From Paludisphaera rhizosphaerae (GTDB lineage: Bacteria > Planctomycetota > Planctomycetia > Isosphaerales > Isosphaeraceae): a DNA stretch of 40,613 nucleotides. The translations under genes and the position numbers were made by a program. The stretch lies in NCBI RefSeq assembly GCF_011065895.1, contig NZ_JAALCR010000043.1, positions 1 through 40,613 on the forward strand, given 5' to 3'. Position 1 is the first letter of the stretch. Each line of letters starts with the position of its first letter. Positions 1 through 9,628 of this stretch are shown in pieces. The notes beneath the pieces are model-generated. The model worked only from the letters and a program-made list of their open reading frames with translations. It ran no database searches and had not been told where the DNA came from.

Positions 1-187
1 CTGTAGGCTGAGTCTGGCCCCAGTTGCCGCGAGCCGTCGCCTTCTCAAAGCTGGGTCCCGATCCAGCCTGCCACTCCAGGGCCGATTCACCTGTAAGCGT
101 CAGGGGCCCATGAGGTTGCAGCCATACGCGTCGGCCAATCCGGGGCGGTAGAGCTACGGGACTTCATAGGTTTCCCCGATCAGTACG
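1..187. other. Left edge, no confident gene
   Basis: No complete gene is visible. On the minus strand a frame stays open from about position 157 to the window edge with coding-like codons (for example a stretch reading ESALEWQAG), but I see no usable ATG or GTG start in it. A second minus frame reads coding-like residues (YRPGLADAYG) interrupted by stops. This may be the decayed end of a gene lying mostly outside the window. The family is not recognised. Confidence 0.25.
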
Positions 188-481
188 TCAAGCGTGACGC
201 CGCCAGGTCTCCGTGACGCCTTCGTACTCGAATTCGGCCTGGCTCATGGCCTCTTCGATCGACTGATGATACGTGTCCGTGATGGCGCACCAATTCGCGT
301 CACACCCGAACAGGTAATAGCCCTTTTCCCCCTCGTATTGGCAGATCATAAGCCCGGCCGCCGGTCCCTGAAGAACGCCGGCCACCACCTGGCGGCAATT
401 GCCAGTAGGCCGGTGGCGTCGGTCGATCGACGTGAACAGGATGACCTTCTCCCCATCAGTGAATTCAGGAGCGTCTTTCAC
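188..481 (-). CDS. Small conserved-looking hypothetical protein
   Basis: A 97-residue soluble protein starting at GTG. A GGAGG-type ribosome binding site lies about 6 nt upstream, which supports this start. The protein is acidic and aromatic-rich, with no signal peptide, membrane segment or catalytic motif. Its C-terminal half (ITDTYHQSIEEAMSQAEFEY) reads like a compact alpha/beta domain ending in a conserved Trp-rich tail. It lies about 100 bases downstream of the ABC-F gene on the same strand, so it could be co-transcribed, but nothing ties it to that gene functionally. I do not recognise the family. Small acidic proteins of this kind occur in planctomycetes as unknowns or immunity-like proteins, which is only a guess here. 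Confidence 0.7.
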   Translation of the reverse strand: MKDAPEFTDGEKVILFTSIDRRHRPTGNCRQVVAGVLQGPAAGLMICQYEGEKGYYLFGCDANWCAITDTYHQSIEEAMSQAEFEYEGVTETWRRHA

Positions 482-582
482 GAGGCGCCTCCACAGAGCT
501 ATCCCCTCTCGCCGTCCGGCCGGGGCAGTCCGGCCTCCGTCGACGCTCGGCCGTCCGGGAGTCCTCTCGCGGAGCCCCCGAT

Positions 583-2289
583 TCAGGACACTGAGGACGC
601 CTTGCGGCCCGAGCCGGGCTTGGCGCCGCCGTTGGGGGAGTCTTCCTGCTTGGGCTTGACCCGGCGGGTGAGGACGGCGAAGGGGCTGTCGGCGTCCTGG
701 CGCTTGAGGCGGGCGTAGAGGTAGTCGTCGTAGCTGCAGGGGTAGACCGTCAGCTTGCCCGCCTCGACCTCGATCACCTTGTTCGCCACGGCGCGGATGA
801 AGTGCTCGTCGTGCGAGATGAAGCAGAGCGAGCCCGTGTAGTCGTTCAGAGCCTCTTCCAGCACGTCGCGGCTGGCGATGTCGAGGTGGTTCGTGGGCTC
901 GTCCATCATGATGAAGTTGTGGGCGACGGTGAGGATCTTCGCCAGGCAGAGGCGGGTCTTCTCGCCGCCGGAGAGCGCCCCCACGGGCTTCTCGACGGAG
1001 TCGCCCGAGAAGAGGAAGGCGCCCAGCATCTGCCGGAGCGCGCCCTCGCTGGCGCCGGGGTGGACGTCCCGCAGGTTGGCGATCACGGTGGCCTTCATGG
1101 CCAGCGCCTCGACCCGGTGCTGGGCGAAATACGTGGCGAAGACGTTGCTGCCGAACGCCACCTCCCCCTTCGTCGCCGTGTTGACCCCCGCCAGCAGCTT
1201 CATGAGCGTCGTCTTGCCCGCGCCGTTGGGGCCGACCAGCACCACCTTGTCGCCCCGCTCGATCTCCAGGTCGAGGCCGTCATAGACCACCTTGGAGCCA
1301 TAGGCGAAGCCGACGTCGGCGAACTTGGCGACCACATGGCCGCTCCGGGGCGGCTCCGGCAGGCGGATCCGGACGGAGGCGTTGTCGGACCGAGGGGCGT
1401 CGATCCGCTCCACCTTGTCCATGGCCTTCAGACGGCTCTGGGCCCGCGCGGCGGTCGCCGCGTTGGCGCGGTTGCGGTCGACGAAGTCCTGCATCTGGCG
1501 GAGCTTCTTCTGCTGCGTATCGAACGACGCCTGATGAACCGCCAGCCGATGGTCCCTCTGGGGGAGGTAAGCCGAGTAGTTGCCGGTGTACGTGTAAAGC
1601 TGGCCCAGCTCCAGCTCGAACGTCTTGGTGATGACGCGGTCGAGGAAGTCGCGGTCGTGGCAGGTGATCAGGATCGCGCCGGGGTAGGAGCGGAGGAACT
1701 CCTCGAACCACTTGACGCTGAGCAGGTCCAGGTGGTTGGTGGGCTCGTCCAGGAGCAGCAGGTCGTGGTCGAAGGCGAGCAGCCCGCCAAGCGCCAACCG
1801 CATCGCCCAACCGCCCGAGAGCGTGGCCACCGGCGCGTCGAGCTGGGCGACCGAGAAGCCCAGGCCCAGCAGGATCGCCTTGGCGCGGGCCTCCATCTCA
1901 TAGCCGCCGGCGGCGACGAACGCTTCCATGGCGTCGTCATAGCCGTCCAGGGCGTCCGGGTCGCCGTCTTCCAGCCCCTTCATGACGGCCTTGAGCCGGA
2001 CGTCGGCCTCGGTCCAGGGGCCGAGGTGGTTCAGCATGTTCTCGAAGACGGTCCCCTCGCGGAGCGGGTGGATCTCCTGCGAGAGGTAGCCGATCGAGAC
2101 CTTGCGGTCGCGGAGCAGGTCGCCGGTGTCCAGCGACTCCTGCCCCATCAACACCTTGAACAGCGTCGACTTCCCCGCGCCGTTCTTCCCGAGCAGACCA
2201 ATCCGCTCGCCGCGGACGATCGACGCGTCGACGCCGTCGTAGATCGTCTGATTGCCGAACTTCTTATGGGCGTTGACCAAACGGATCAT
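583..2289 (-). CDS. ABC-F family ATP-binding protein
   Basis: A 568-residue protein with two ABC ATPase domains and no membrane segments, the layout of ABC-F proteins (EttA/Uup/YheS), which act on ribosomes rather than in transport. The first Walker A is GKNGAGKST at residues 34-42, and the second (GPNGAGKTT) lies near residue 352. Both halves have LSGG signatures followed by DEPTNHLD Walker B motifs. Between them is the basic helical linker expected in ABC-F (a [13 protein letters not shown]-like stretch) that reaches toward the P-site tRNA. The frame is open 32 codons further upstream, but the start at 2289 gives [11 protein letters not shown], the normal beginning of the first ABC domain. 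The closest subtype is probably YheS/Uup-like. Whether it is a housekeeping translation factor or confers antibiotic resistance cannot be read from the sequence. Confidence 0.93.
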   Translation of the reverse strand: MIRLVNAHKKFGNQTIYDGVDASIVRGERIGLLGKNGAGKSTLFKVLMGQESLDTGDLLRDRKVSIGYLSQEIHPLREGTVFENMLNHLGPWTEADVRLKAVMKGLEDGDPDALDGYDDAMEAFVAAGGYEMEARAKAILLGLGFSVAQLDAPVATLSGGWAMRLALGGLLAFDHDLLLLDEPTNHLDLLSVKWFEEFLRSYPGAILITCHDRDFLDRVITKTFELELGQLYTYTGNYSAYLPQRDHRLAVHQASFDTQQKKLRQMQDFVDRNRANAATAARAQSRLKAMDKVERIDAPRSDNASVRIRLPEPPRSGHVVAKFADVGFAYGSKVVYDGLDLEIERGDKVVLVGPNGAGKTTLMKLLAGVNTATKGEVAFGSNVFATYFAQHRVEALAMKATVIANLRDVHPGASEGALRQMLGAFLFSGDSVEKPVGALSGGEKTRLCLAKILTVAHNFIMMDEPTNHLDIASRDVLEEALNDYTGSLCFISHDEHFIRAVANKVIEVEAGKLTVYPCSYDDYLYARLKRQDADSPFAVLTRRVKPKQEDSPNGGAKPGSGRKASSVS

Positions 2290-3285
2290 CGGGGATTCGT
2301 CTCGCGGTTCGGACCGGGCGGGAAGAGACGATGAGCCGAAACGCCGAATCCAAGTCCGGCCGGGCCCGTCGTCGAAGTCAATCAATCAGGCAGGGAGAGT
2401 CGAAGGAAAGCTAAGAAGGCTAACCGAAATCTACGACATCCGGCAAGGGAAGCCCGCGAGAGTGACATGCCGAAACCGACGGCATCCCCAGAGGCGAGGC
2501 ATCGACTCGAACCCAGGACATCGAACTCGACGCATCTTCACCTTTCGGCCGCGCCCCCCGGGGCGATCCGCGACCCCCGGACGCATCGCCGGTTTCGATT
2601 TTGGGTCCGTTCGCTCCGATCGAAACCCCGTTTTCCCAACGCAAACTCCTTCACCAAAACCTGTTACGCCAGACGCCACCGCCGGTTCGTTCGCGCGCTT
2701 CGTCAGGAGATTTCCACGCCGATCCGGTGCCAGCGATTCAGCCTCCCATGGATCCTCAACCCCTCTCCGCTCACCTCCCGATTGGCTTCGACATTGGGTT
2801 CGCTCGCCCCCGAACCGAACCCCGGCGGCGGACATAACTCACAAACTGAAATCCACTTACGGCAATACTGCCGACGGCTTCGTTCGTCGACTTCTCCGAT
2901 TCAGCGGTCGAAGCCATCCGTCGCAGTCACACCGCGCCTGGGCATGACGCTCCCCACAATCCAACCGAGATGCCAAAGAATCCACACGGAGGCTCTTCCC
3001 ACCAAGATGTTACCCCCAACTCGCCATTTCTGATCCGGCCGCGAAGGATTTTGGGGCGGGTACTGTGTCGACCAAGGACTCGGCGGTCCGACCCAGGAGC
3101 GCCGACCACGGCGCGGATTCGCGGCTCCCACCGATGCAGGTCTCCAAGAGGGTTAACGGGCACCACCACAGACTACCTCGATTCGTGCCGACTGATGCCT
3201 CACGGGCTATTCTGCCGACCTCGGTTACAATGCTTGAGAGAGTTGCTACATCGCCGATGGCGTCGGTCGAGAGAACAAGCCTTCG
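2290..3285. other. About 1 kb without a gene
   Basis: Several short open frames exist on both strands but none has a family pattern, a ribosome binding site or codon bias like the neighbours. The base composition is visibly less GC-rich than the flanking housekeeping genes. Degenerate copies of a motif around TTGGCTTCG / TTGGGTTCGCTCG lie at about 2597-2622, 2781-2808 and 2871-2890; similar motifs occur at 39881-40140. A TACAAT hexamer at 3226-3231 could be a -10 box for the NTPase gene, but no good -35 sits at the right distance. Confidence 0.5.
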
Positions 3286-6200
3286 ATGAACGAGTGGCCA
3301 ATTCAACGATCCTGGAGCATTCGTTCTACGGAGCCGCATCCAGAGGTCCTAAGGACGTATCAACTCGTCGACGAGCGAGTCTGTTGCCTGCTCGGTGCAG
3401 CGGGCATGGGCAAAACCTTCGAGATGCAACGTCTCAAGATCCGGGAGGAGAAGGTCCGCCCCATCTCCTTTGAACGCCTGGCCGCAATGGGAGCCACCGC
3501 GGACAGGCTCGAATCGGAATTGAAGAACCTCAGCCGAAATCTCGACGACGACGCAGTCCTCTATCTCGACGCCCTCGATGAGGCGCTCGTCCGTGGCCGT
3601 TCAATCGCCCGGGTATTAGCCGGCTGGATTCGAGACGACTTGAGCGTCAAGCAGCCGTGGTTGAGGATCTCTTGTCGCTCCGCGGAGTGGCCGGAATCGA
3701 TCAAGGAGGCACTGGCAGCCGCCTACCCAGACGGGTGCGTAAAGGTCGCATCTCTCCAGCCCCTTGACCCGACTGAAATCGGGCTGATCGCGAGTGCCGA
3801 GGGATTTGAGGGCGACTCGTTTCTCGAAGAAATTCGGCGATCGAATACGAGCTTTCTGGCTCAGCAACCACTGACCCTCAGGATGCTCTTCAAGATTTAC
3901 CGGAGAGGGAATCGCCTCCCGTCGAGTCGATGGGATCTCTTTGATGAGGCGGTGAATCTCCTCGCTGGCGAGCGAGCCGAGCGACATGATGAGGGAACTG
4001 CAGGTCCCTGGAATGAGTCTCAACTCATCGAAGCCGCCGAAAGGCTCGCCTGCTTCGTCATCCTATCCGGCTGCGAAGCAATCGACCTGAGTGACGATCC
4101 CCTTGAGGGCAGCCTCGGCAGCATGGAATTGGGACGACTCCCGAGCGCGGACCGCCCGCTCGACCGTGAGATTCTCAAGGCCATAGGTCGAAGCGGACTC
4201 TGCGAGGGAGACGAGCCAAGGCGATTCCGCTTCGTCCATCGACAGATCGCAGAATATCTGGCCGGACGCAGGATCGGCTCGCTACCGCTCCATCAATCGC
4301 GTCCCCTCTTAGCCTCCGGTCAGGGGTGGCAGTCAGGTGTCGCCAAACCGCTCCTGGAGACGGCGGCGTTCGCCGCGATCAGAAATCCGGACCTCGCACT
4401 CGCCCGCTGGGTCGCCGAAAACGACCCGGAGATCATAGGACGTTCGGATGTGGCCGACGACACACTTCGTCGCCGTGCCACCCTGCGACTGATCGAGCTT
4501 TTCCGGTCTCACGAACTAACCGATGCCCAGATGTACCGGGATCAACTGCCCACGGACGGGCTCAAGTACACCGGCATCGAAGAGGATCTGCGGCCGGTAT
4601 TGAGCGAGCGAGTTCCTCTGTGCGAAGACGTTCTGGAATTCACCATCAAGCTCATCGAGAACTGCGGCATCACATCTCTCCATCAGCATTTGGCAGATCT
4701 GACCCTCGATCCATCGGCACCCATTGGCTCAAGGGTGACTGCCGGCGGCGTTCTTCAACGTCGAGGCACCCCTGAGGTCAGAGCACGGCTTCGCCCCTTG
4801 ATTACAGGTTCTCCTGAGGACGAGCACGAGGACCTCAAGGGGATCGCGCTTCGATGTTGCTGGCCCGATAGACTCTCCTCCTCAGAGCTATTCTCAGCCC
4901 TGAGCCCGTGGAGCAAGACGATGAGGCTCGGAGACTACGGCTCCTTCCTCTATCAGTTGGGAACCGAAGGGTTTGATGCCGCGGGATGTCGCCTTGCTGG
5001 ACTCAAATGGGCCAAATCCGTTCTGAACCCAAATAATGCCACGGCACCGACCAACCTCATTGTGCAGCGAATCGCACGCGGCGCATTGGCCGAGATTGGC
5101 GATGTGGAGATTGGTGACGCCCTAGCGGAACTACTCCTCGAAGCGGCACGAATTCACTCCGACTCTCCATTCGATCCAATCCAGTCATACCGCAATCGCC
5201 AAGTGCCGGAGGTAGCACCGTTACAGGCAGCCAATTCCGAGACTCGACATCTCCTCATCCAACACCTCGCGGCTAGGGCTGATGGCGATGACGTGATCAA
5301 GACGGTCACGGTAACGACTCCAGGCCTCGTGCAAGCTGAGGATTTTTGCTGGCTGCTCGAGAACGCAGTCGACTCGACGAGAGGGCAAAACGAGCGGGAA
5401 AACCTGGCGACAATCGCGAGCTTGAATTTCCGCTACGACTTTGACTCTGTGGAGGCTTGGCTGCGATTTCGTGAGATGGAGCCAGTTCGGTCGATTCTCA
5501 AATATCACTTGTGCGTCAAACTCGAAAGTGATTTGGCGGATACATTGAGACATTACCATTCCCTGGAGAAACACAGGTCCTTAGTGCAACGCAGGATCGA
5601 AGCCGAATCAAGCGGTGACACAAATCCCGCAGAACAGGTTCTGCAAACACTGGAGCTCGCGGAAGCCCAACATCCAAACTTCTTCTTCAAACTCTGCAAC
5701 GATTTAAAACAAACTACAGGGGCTGACCGCAACGAGTTTGAGCGTTTTCCAACCCGTATGCCCGGTTGGATAGCGGCGAGCCTCGAAGTCCGCAGCAGGA
5801 TCGTGGAAGCCGGCCGCCGTATCCTCACGGAACCGACAGACGCCCCGAAAGCGATTCGATCGCTTCCGTTCGATCAGACACTCCACGGACACATGTGCGC
5901 GGTCTGGCTTCTCCTGAAGGTTGACCCGGTCTGGTTGGATAAGCAGCCATCGGAGTGGTGGGAATTCTGGTCCTGGTATCTATTGAGAGGGATAAATCTC
6001 CACCTCGTTGGAGAGCCGAAGGAACCCAAACACCTCCTCTTCAAGAAGATACACGAACGGACTGGCGGTTCGATCAAAGGAGCCGTTACCGCACTTCTGA
6101 AATCGGACGTTCCCAGGTCGGGCGACCATTTCTTGGAGATCCTGGAGCTTTACGAAGGCATTCCAGACCCCGACCTCGATGCTCTCCTCCTAAATGCCCT

Positions 6201-7416
6201 GGCCGACGCGTCGATTCGACAAGACAGCCTGCGAAACGTCGTGCGGTTTCTTCTAGGTCGGATGTACGCAGAGACCCTGGCCTGTTGCGCATCCATCCTG
6301 CACAGAGCGTCGCAGTTCCCACCAAACGTGGTCGCGACCATCGCCTCCGTGCTCCTAAACGAGACAACTTCCACCGCATGGGACGTCGTGCTCGTCTTCT
6401 TCAGGGAGTATCCCGATCTCGTGAAATCGCCCCTCGGCTACTATGCCTCTCTCTGGTGGGGCGGCAGCCGCCCAGGCAGGGCGACCCCGGAATTCGACGC
6501 AGTCACGGATGAGCAGACAGGAGAGCTCATCGCGAGGCTTATCGATCACTTCCCTCCCGAGTCGGATCCAGTGCACGACGGAGCCTACTTTCTGACGGAA
6601 GTTGATTCAGCCGTCAGATTGCGAGAGGCTCTGATCTCGAGCCTTGGCGCCCGAAATACGGCATCGGCCGTAACCGCGATCCGAAAATTGGAATCGAGGT
6701 TCGGGTCAAGGTATCCGTGGCTGCGTAGGCCACGGTCGACCGCCGAACGAGCCTATCGGCGATCCGATTGGAAGCCGATCCGTCCACAAGCCGTCGCCCA
6801 AATTCTGCTGGACAGCGACAAACGCTTGATTCAATCGAAGTCGGACGCCATCGATGGGATTATCGCCGCGGTTGAACGGTTCGAGACTAGCTTGCGGCAC
6901 GAGAGCCCGTCCTCTCTTGAGGACCTTTGGAACACGGCGACAGGTCAAGCACCAACACCGAAGCCCGAAGAACAGGCCTCCGATAAACTGTGCGTTGCAA
7001 TCCGTCGCTACTTCAAGGATTACGCTGTTGCAGCGGATCGCGAGATCCAGATCTCCCGTCGCCTCGTTCCGACGTCCAGCGACGGCGAACCCGGATCGAG
7101 GGGTGATATCATCGTTCGCGTCCCGGATCAGGACATTGTGATACCTATAGAGGTCAAGCGATCGGACAATCGCGAAGCCAAAACCACAGGGCTCACCGAT
7201 CAGCTTCACGGCCGATACATGAGCAAACTCGGCACGGACGCCGGCGTCTTCGTGGTCGTTTGGTTCGACGCGCCAGACCTGCCGGCAAGCCACAAGCCTG
7301 TGTGGGCCAGTATTGAGAAGGCGAGAGAGCACCTTCGCGAGCAGGTCACGAAGGTGACTCAGGAATTCCCCGGCACCAGAATCGAGGCCATCGTTATCGA
7401 CGCCTCGCTCCGGTAA
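3286..7416 (+). CDS. NACHT/STAND-type NTPase with C-terminal PD-(D/E)XK nuclease domain
   Basis: A 1376-residue cytoplasmic protein. The N-terminus is a P-loop NTPase: Walker A GAAGMGKT at 37-44, Walker B VLYLDALDEA at 91-100, a CRSAEW sensor-like stretch at 130-135, a conserved QPLTLRMLF helix at 194-202, and FVHRQIAEYLA at 316-326, which resembles the F-x-H-x4-EYLAA signature of NACHT/STAND modules. Residues about 400-1200 are long and helix-rich, probably HEAT/TPR-like repeats serving as a sensor. The C-terminus has a restriction-nuclease-like core, with D1274 in GDIIV and E1289-V-K1291 in IPIEVKR, then a DQL helix. The start follows an in-frame stop at 3235, with only a weak GAGAG ribosome binding site. 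The gene is less GC-rich than its neighbours and ends at a truncated vapC, suggesting lateral transfer. An anti-phage role is inferred by analogy with Avs and bNACHT proteins; the gene stands alone. Confidence 0.85.
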   Translation: MNEWPIQRSWSIRSTEPHPEVLRTYQLVDERVCCLLGAAGMGKTFEMQRLKIREEKVRPISFERLAAMGATADRLESELKNLSRNLDDDAVLYLDALDEALVRGRSIARVLAGWIRDDLSVKQPWLRISCRSAEWPESIKEALAAAYPDGCVKVASLQPLDPTEIGLIASAEGFEGDSFLEEIRRSNTSFLAQQPLTLRMLFKIYRRGNRLPSSRWDLFDEAVNLLAGERAERHDEGTAGPWNESQLIEAAERLACFVILSGCEAIDLSDDPLEGSLGSMELGRLPSADRPLDREILKAIGRSGLCEGDEPRRFRFVHRQIAEYLAGRRIGSLPLHQSRPLLASGQGWQSGVAKPLLETAAFAAIRNPDLALARWVAENDPEIIGRSDVADDTLRRRATLRLIELFRSHELTDAQMYRDQLPTDGLKYTGIEEDLRPVLSERVPLCEDVLEFTIKLIENCGITSLHQHLADLTLDPSAPIGSRVTAGGVLQRRGTPEVRARLRPLITGSPEDEHEDLKGIALRCCWPDRLSSSELFSALSPWSKTMRLGDYGSFLYQLGTEGFDAAGCRLAGLKWAKSVLNPNNATAPTNLIVQRIARGALAEIGDVEIGDALAELLLEAARIHSDSPFDPIQSYRNRQVPEVAPLQAANSETRHLLIQHLAARADGDDVIKTVTVTTPGLVQAEDFCWLLENAVDSTRGQNERENLATIASLNFRYDFDSVEAWLRFREMEPVRSILKYHLCVKLESDLADTLRHYHSLEKHRSLVQRRIEAESSGDTNPAEQVLQTLELAEAQHPNFFFKLCNDLKQTTGADRNEFERFPTRMPGWIAASLEVRSRIVEAGRRILTEPTDAPKAIRSLPFDQTLHGHMCAVWLLLKVDPVWLDKQPSEWWEFWSWYLLRGINLHLVGEPKEPKHLLFKKIHERTGGSIKGAVTALLKSDVPRSGDHFLEILELYEGIPDPDLDALLLNALADASIRQDSLRNVVRFLLGRMYAETLACCASILHRASQFPPNVVATIASVLLNETTSTAWDVVLVFFREYPDLVKSPLGYYASLWWGGSRPGRATPEFDAVTDEQTGELIARLIDHFPPESDPVHDGAYFLTEVDSAVRLREALISSLGARNTASAVTAIRKLESRFGSRYPWLRRPRSTAERAYRRSDWKPIRPQAVAQILLDSDKRLIQSKSDAIDGIIAAVERFETSLRHESPSSLEDLWNTATGQAPTPKPEEQASDKLCVAIRRYFKDYAVAADREIQISRRLVPTSSDGEPGSRGDIIVRVPDQDIVIPIEVKRSDNREAKTTGLTDQLHGRYMSKLGTDAGVFVVVWFDAPDLPASHKPVWASIEKAREHLREQVTKVTQEFPGTRIEAIVIDASLR

Positions 7417-7501
7417 TCAGATTCGGGACCGCGTTCGCTCCGTGCTTCTCCGGTTCCTCAGCGGCCCAGATCAGGACGTGGGTGTCGAGGAGGAGCTTCA
7501 C
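7394..7501 (-). pseudogene. Truncated VapC-type PIN-domain toxin
   Basis: Just after the antitoxin, a GTG start overlaps its stop codon (ATGGAGTGA). The frame encodes KLLLDTHVLIWAAEEPEK, the unmistakable N-terminus of VapC PIN-domain toxins including the first catalytic Asp (in LLLDTH). Homology fades after about 25 codons, near 7425, and the frame ends at a TAA at 7394-7396 inside the 3' end of the NTPase gene. A VapC is normally about 125-140 residues, so roughly 80% is missing, including the remaining acidic residues of the active site. The missing part was not found in 2290-3285 or elsewhere in the window. The break coincides with the end of the NTPase gene, marking a deletion or recombination joint. 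Confidence 0.85.
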
Positions 7502-7731
7502 TCCATGTATTCCCGGGGATCGTCGAGCGGCGCGTCGAAATCAGGCGCCATGTGCAGGACCGTGCCTCGGAGCGTGCCCAGCCGAGGCGGCTTTCGCTCC
7601 AGTGAGGGCGTTGGGATCAGGCGGGCGACGGGGCGGTCGCCTTCGGTGATGACGACCTCCTCGCCCGGGGAGAGCTGACGGATCAACTCCGACAGCCTCG
7701 CCTGCGCTTCCTGAACGGAGATCGTGCTCAC
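7498..7731 (-). CDS. Phd/YefM-type antitoxin
   Basis: A 77-residue protein beginning STISVQEAQARLSELIRQL, the classic N-terminal fold of Phd/YefM antitoxins that binds DNA as a dimer. The following VVITEGDRPVARLIP strand is also typical of the family. The start is GTG with a GGAG ribosome binding site about 7 nt upstream. The C-terminal tail (DAPLDDPREYM) would wrap the cognate toxin. It overlaps the vapC remnant by 4 nt (ATGA-like coupling: GTG inside ATGGAGTGA), the usual antitoxin-toxin layout. Because the toxin is truncated, this is an orphan antitoxin. It may still repress its own promoter or neutralise a related toxin elsewhere. Confidence 0.9.
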   Translation of the reverse strand: MSTISVQEAQARLSELIRQLSPGEEVVITEGDRPVARLIPTPSLERKPPRLGTLRGTVLHMAPDFDAPLDDPREYME

Positions 7732-7837
7732 GGCGGACTCCCTCGGTACAGGGGACCGGAGTCGATGACGGAGGGATCGACTCCGGTCTCCATGATACGC
7801 CGACGACGCCTGGTCCGACGGAGGAATCCCGACCGTC

Positions 7838-9628
7838 TCACCCCTCGTCCAGCGAGAACGCCTTGCGGAGGCTCGCCAGCGCGAGTTGGCCGTTGGCGGC
7901 GTCGGCGCCGACGTTGATGCGGACTTCGCTGGTGTTGATGAGCTTGATGTTGATGGAGGCGTCGGCCAGGGCGCGGAACATGGCGGTGGCGACGCCGGTG
8001 TGGGTCCGCATGCCCACGCCCGAGACCGCCAGCTTGGCCAGGTCGGGTTCGATGACCACCTTGCCGCCGCCGAACGGACGAACGGCCTCGGCGGCGCGGT
8101 CGGCGGAGTCGCGGGGGACGGTGAACGACAGGTCGGTCAGGCCCGACAGGCTCACGTTCTGCACGATCATGTCCACGAACACCCCGGCGTCGCCGATGGC
8201 CCGGAAGACCTTCGCCGCGTAGCCGGGCGCGTCGGGGACGCCGAAGAGGGCCACGTTCGCCTGGGCCTCGTCCAGGTCGACGCCCGCGATGACGAGGTCT
8301 TCCATGCCCTGGGGCAGGTCGGGGTCGGCGTCGGAGGCCACCAGCGGGACCAGCTTCATCGGCCGCTTGCCGGCCGGGGTGGGGTAGAACGGCTGCGGGG
8401 CTTCGGCGTGGACCTGTTCCAGCAGGAATGCCTTGTGCACCGCCCGGAGCGCCGCGGGGGCCTTGGTACGCTCGACCAGCACGCTGATCTTGATCTCGCT
8501 GGTGGTGATCATCTGGATGTTGATCCCCTCGTTGGCGAGGGCCTCGAACATCGTCGTGGCGACGCCGGTGTGGGTCCGCATCCCCTGGCCGACCACCGAG
8601 ACCTTGGCGACCTCCGCGTCATGCTGCACGGACGCCGCGCCCACCGCCTGCGCGGCGCTCTCGGCGGCGGAGAGGGTCTCCGGCAGGTCCCCCTTCGCGA
8701 CCGTGAAGCTGATCTCCGCCTTCCCCTCCACGGCCACGTTCTGCACGATCATGTCCACGACGATCGCCGCCTTGGAGATCGTGTGGAAGATCCGGTGGAC
8801 CACGCCCGGCCGGTCGGGGACGCCCTGGATGGTGATCCGGGCCTCGTCCTTCGCCAGCGCCGCGCCGGTGACCGGGACGCCCAGTCGGCGGGCGTCGGAC
8901 TCGGCGACGATCCAGGTCCCCGCCGCGTCGGAGAAGCTGCTGCGGACGTGGATCGGCACGCCGTACTTCTTGGCGAACTCGATCGACCGCGAGTGCATCA
9001 CGCCCGCGCCCAGGCTGGCCAGCTCCAGCATCTCGTCATAGCTGATGCGGTCGATCTTGCGAGCCTCGGGGACGATCCGGGGGTCCGTCGTGTAGACGCC
9101 GTCGACGTCCGTGTAGATCTCGCAGGCCGAGGCCCCCAGCACGGCGGCCAGCGCGACGGCCGTGGTGTCGGACCCGCCGCGGCCCAGGGTCGTGATGTTG
9201 TAGTTCTCGTCGACCCCCTGGAAGCCGGCGACGATCACGATCCGCCCCTCGTCGAGCGCCGCCTGCATGCGGTCGGTCGAGATGTTGCGGATCCGGGCCT
9301 TGGTGTGGAAGCTGTCCGTCACCAGGCCGATCTGGGCGCCGGTGAAGCTGATGGCGGGGACGCCCAGAGCCTCGACGGCCATGGCCATGAGGGCCACGCT
9401 CACCTGCTCGCCCGTGGAGAGGAGCATGTCCATCTCGCGGGCCGGGGGCCGGTCGTTGATCTCGCGAGCCAGGGCCACCAGTTCATCGGTGGTGTGCCCC
9501 CGGGCCGAGACGACGACCAGAACCTGGTCCCCCCGCTTGTGAGCCTGAATCGCCCGCCGGGCGGCGGCCAGGATCTTATTGGAATCGGCGACGCTGGTGC
9601 CGCCGAACTTCTGCACGAGCAATGCCAC
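7838..9628 (-). CDS. lysC: Aspartate kinase with four ACT domains
   Basis: Catalyses ATP-dependent phosphorylation of L-aspartate, the first step to lysine, threonine, methionine and diaminopimelate. The 596-residue protein opens MALLVQKFGGTSV (KFGGTS at 7-12), followed by the amino-acid kinase domain to about residue 250. Two pairs of ACT domains follow: VDMIVQNV occurs near residues 291 and 485 and GMRTHTGVAT recurs about 190 residues apart, showing an internal duplication. Ordinary monofunctional aspartokinases are about 400-450 residues with one ACT pair; the four-ACT form is known from cyanobacteria and planctomycetes and implies allosteric feedback by lysine and/or threonine. I chose the GTG at 9628, preceded by GGGAG, over the GTG at 9658, because it gives the normal family N-terminus. 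Confidence 0.95.
   Translation of the reverse strand: MALLVQKFGGTSVADSNKILAAARRAIQAHKRGDQVLVVVSARGHTTDELVALAREINDRPPAREMDMLLSTGEQVSVALMAMAVEALGVPAISFTGAQIGLVTDSFHTKARIRNISTDRMQAALDEGRIVIVAGFQGVDENYNITTLGRGGSDTTAVALAAVLGASACEIYTDVDGVYTTDPRIVPEARKIDRISYDEMLELASLGAGVMHSRSIEFAKKYGVPIHVRSSFSDAAGTWIVAESDARRLGVPVTGAALAKDEARITIQGVPDRPGVVHRIFHTISKAAIVVDMIVQNVAVEGKAEISFTVAKGDLPETLSAAESAAQAVGAASVQHDAEVAKVSVVGQGMRTHTGVATTMFEALANEGINIQMITTSEIKISVLVERTKAPAALRAVHKAFLLEQVHAEAPQPFYPTPAGKRPMKLVPLVASDADPDLPQGMEDLVIAGVDLDEAQANVALFGVPDAPGYAAKVFRAIGDAGVFVDMIVQNVSLSGLTDLSFTVPRDSADRAAEAVRPFGGGKVVIEPDLAKLAVSGVGMRTHTGVATAMFRALADASINIKLINTSEVRINVGADAANGQLALASLRKAFSLDEG

Noticed and set aside
2431-2835. Open frames in the 1-kb gap before the NTPase gene, including a search for the missing part of vapC
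   Set aside because: No frame on either strand shows PIN-domain residues or any recognisable family.
3226-3231. TACAAT as a proven promoter for the NTPase gene
   Set aside because: The hexamer is close to a -10 consensus, but no -35-like sequence lies at the proper distance, so it is not listed as a promoter.
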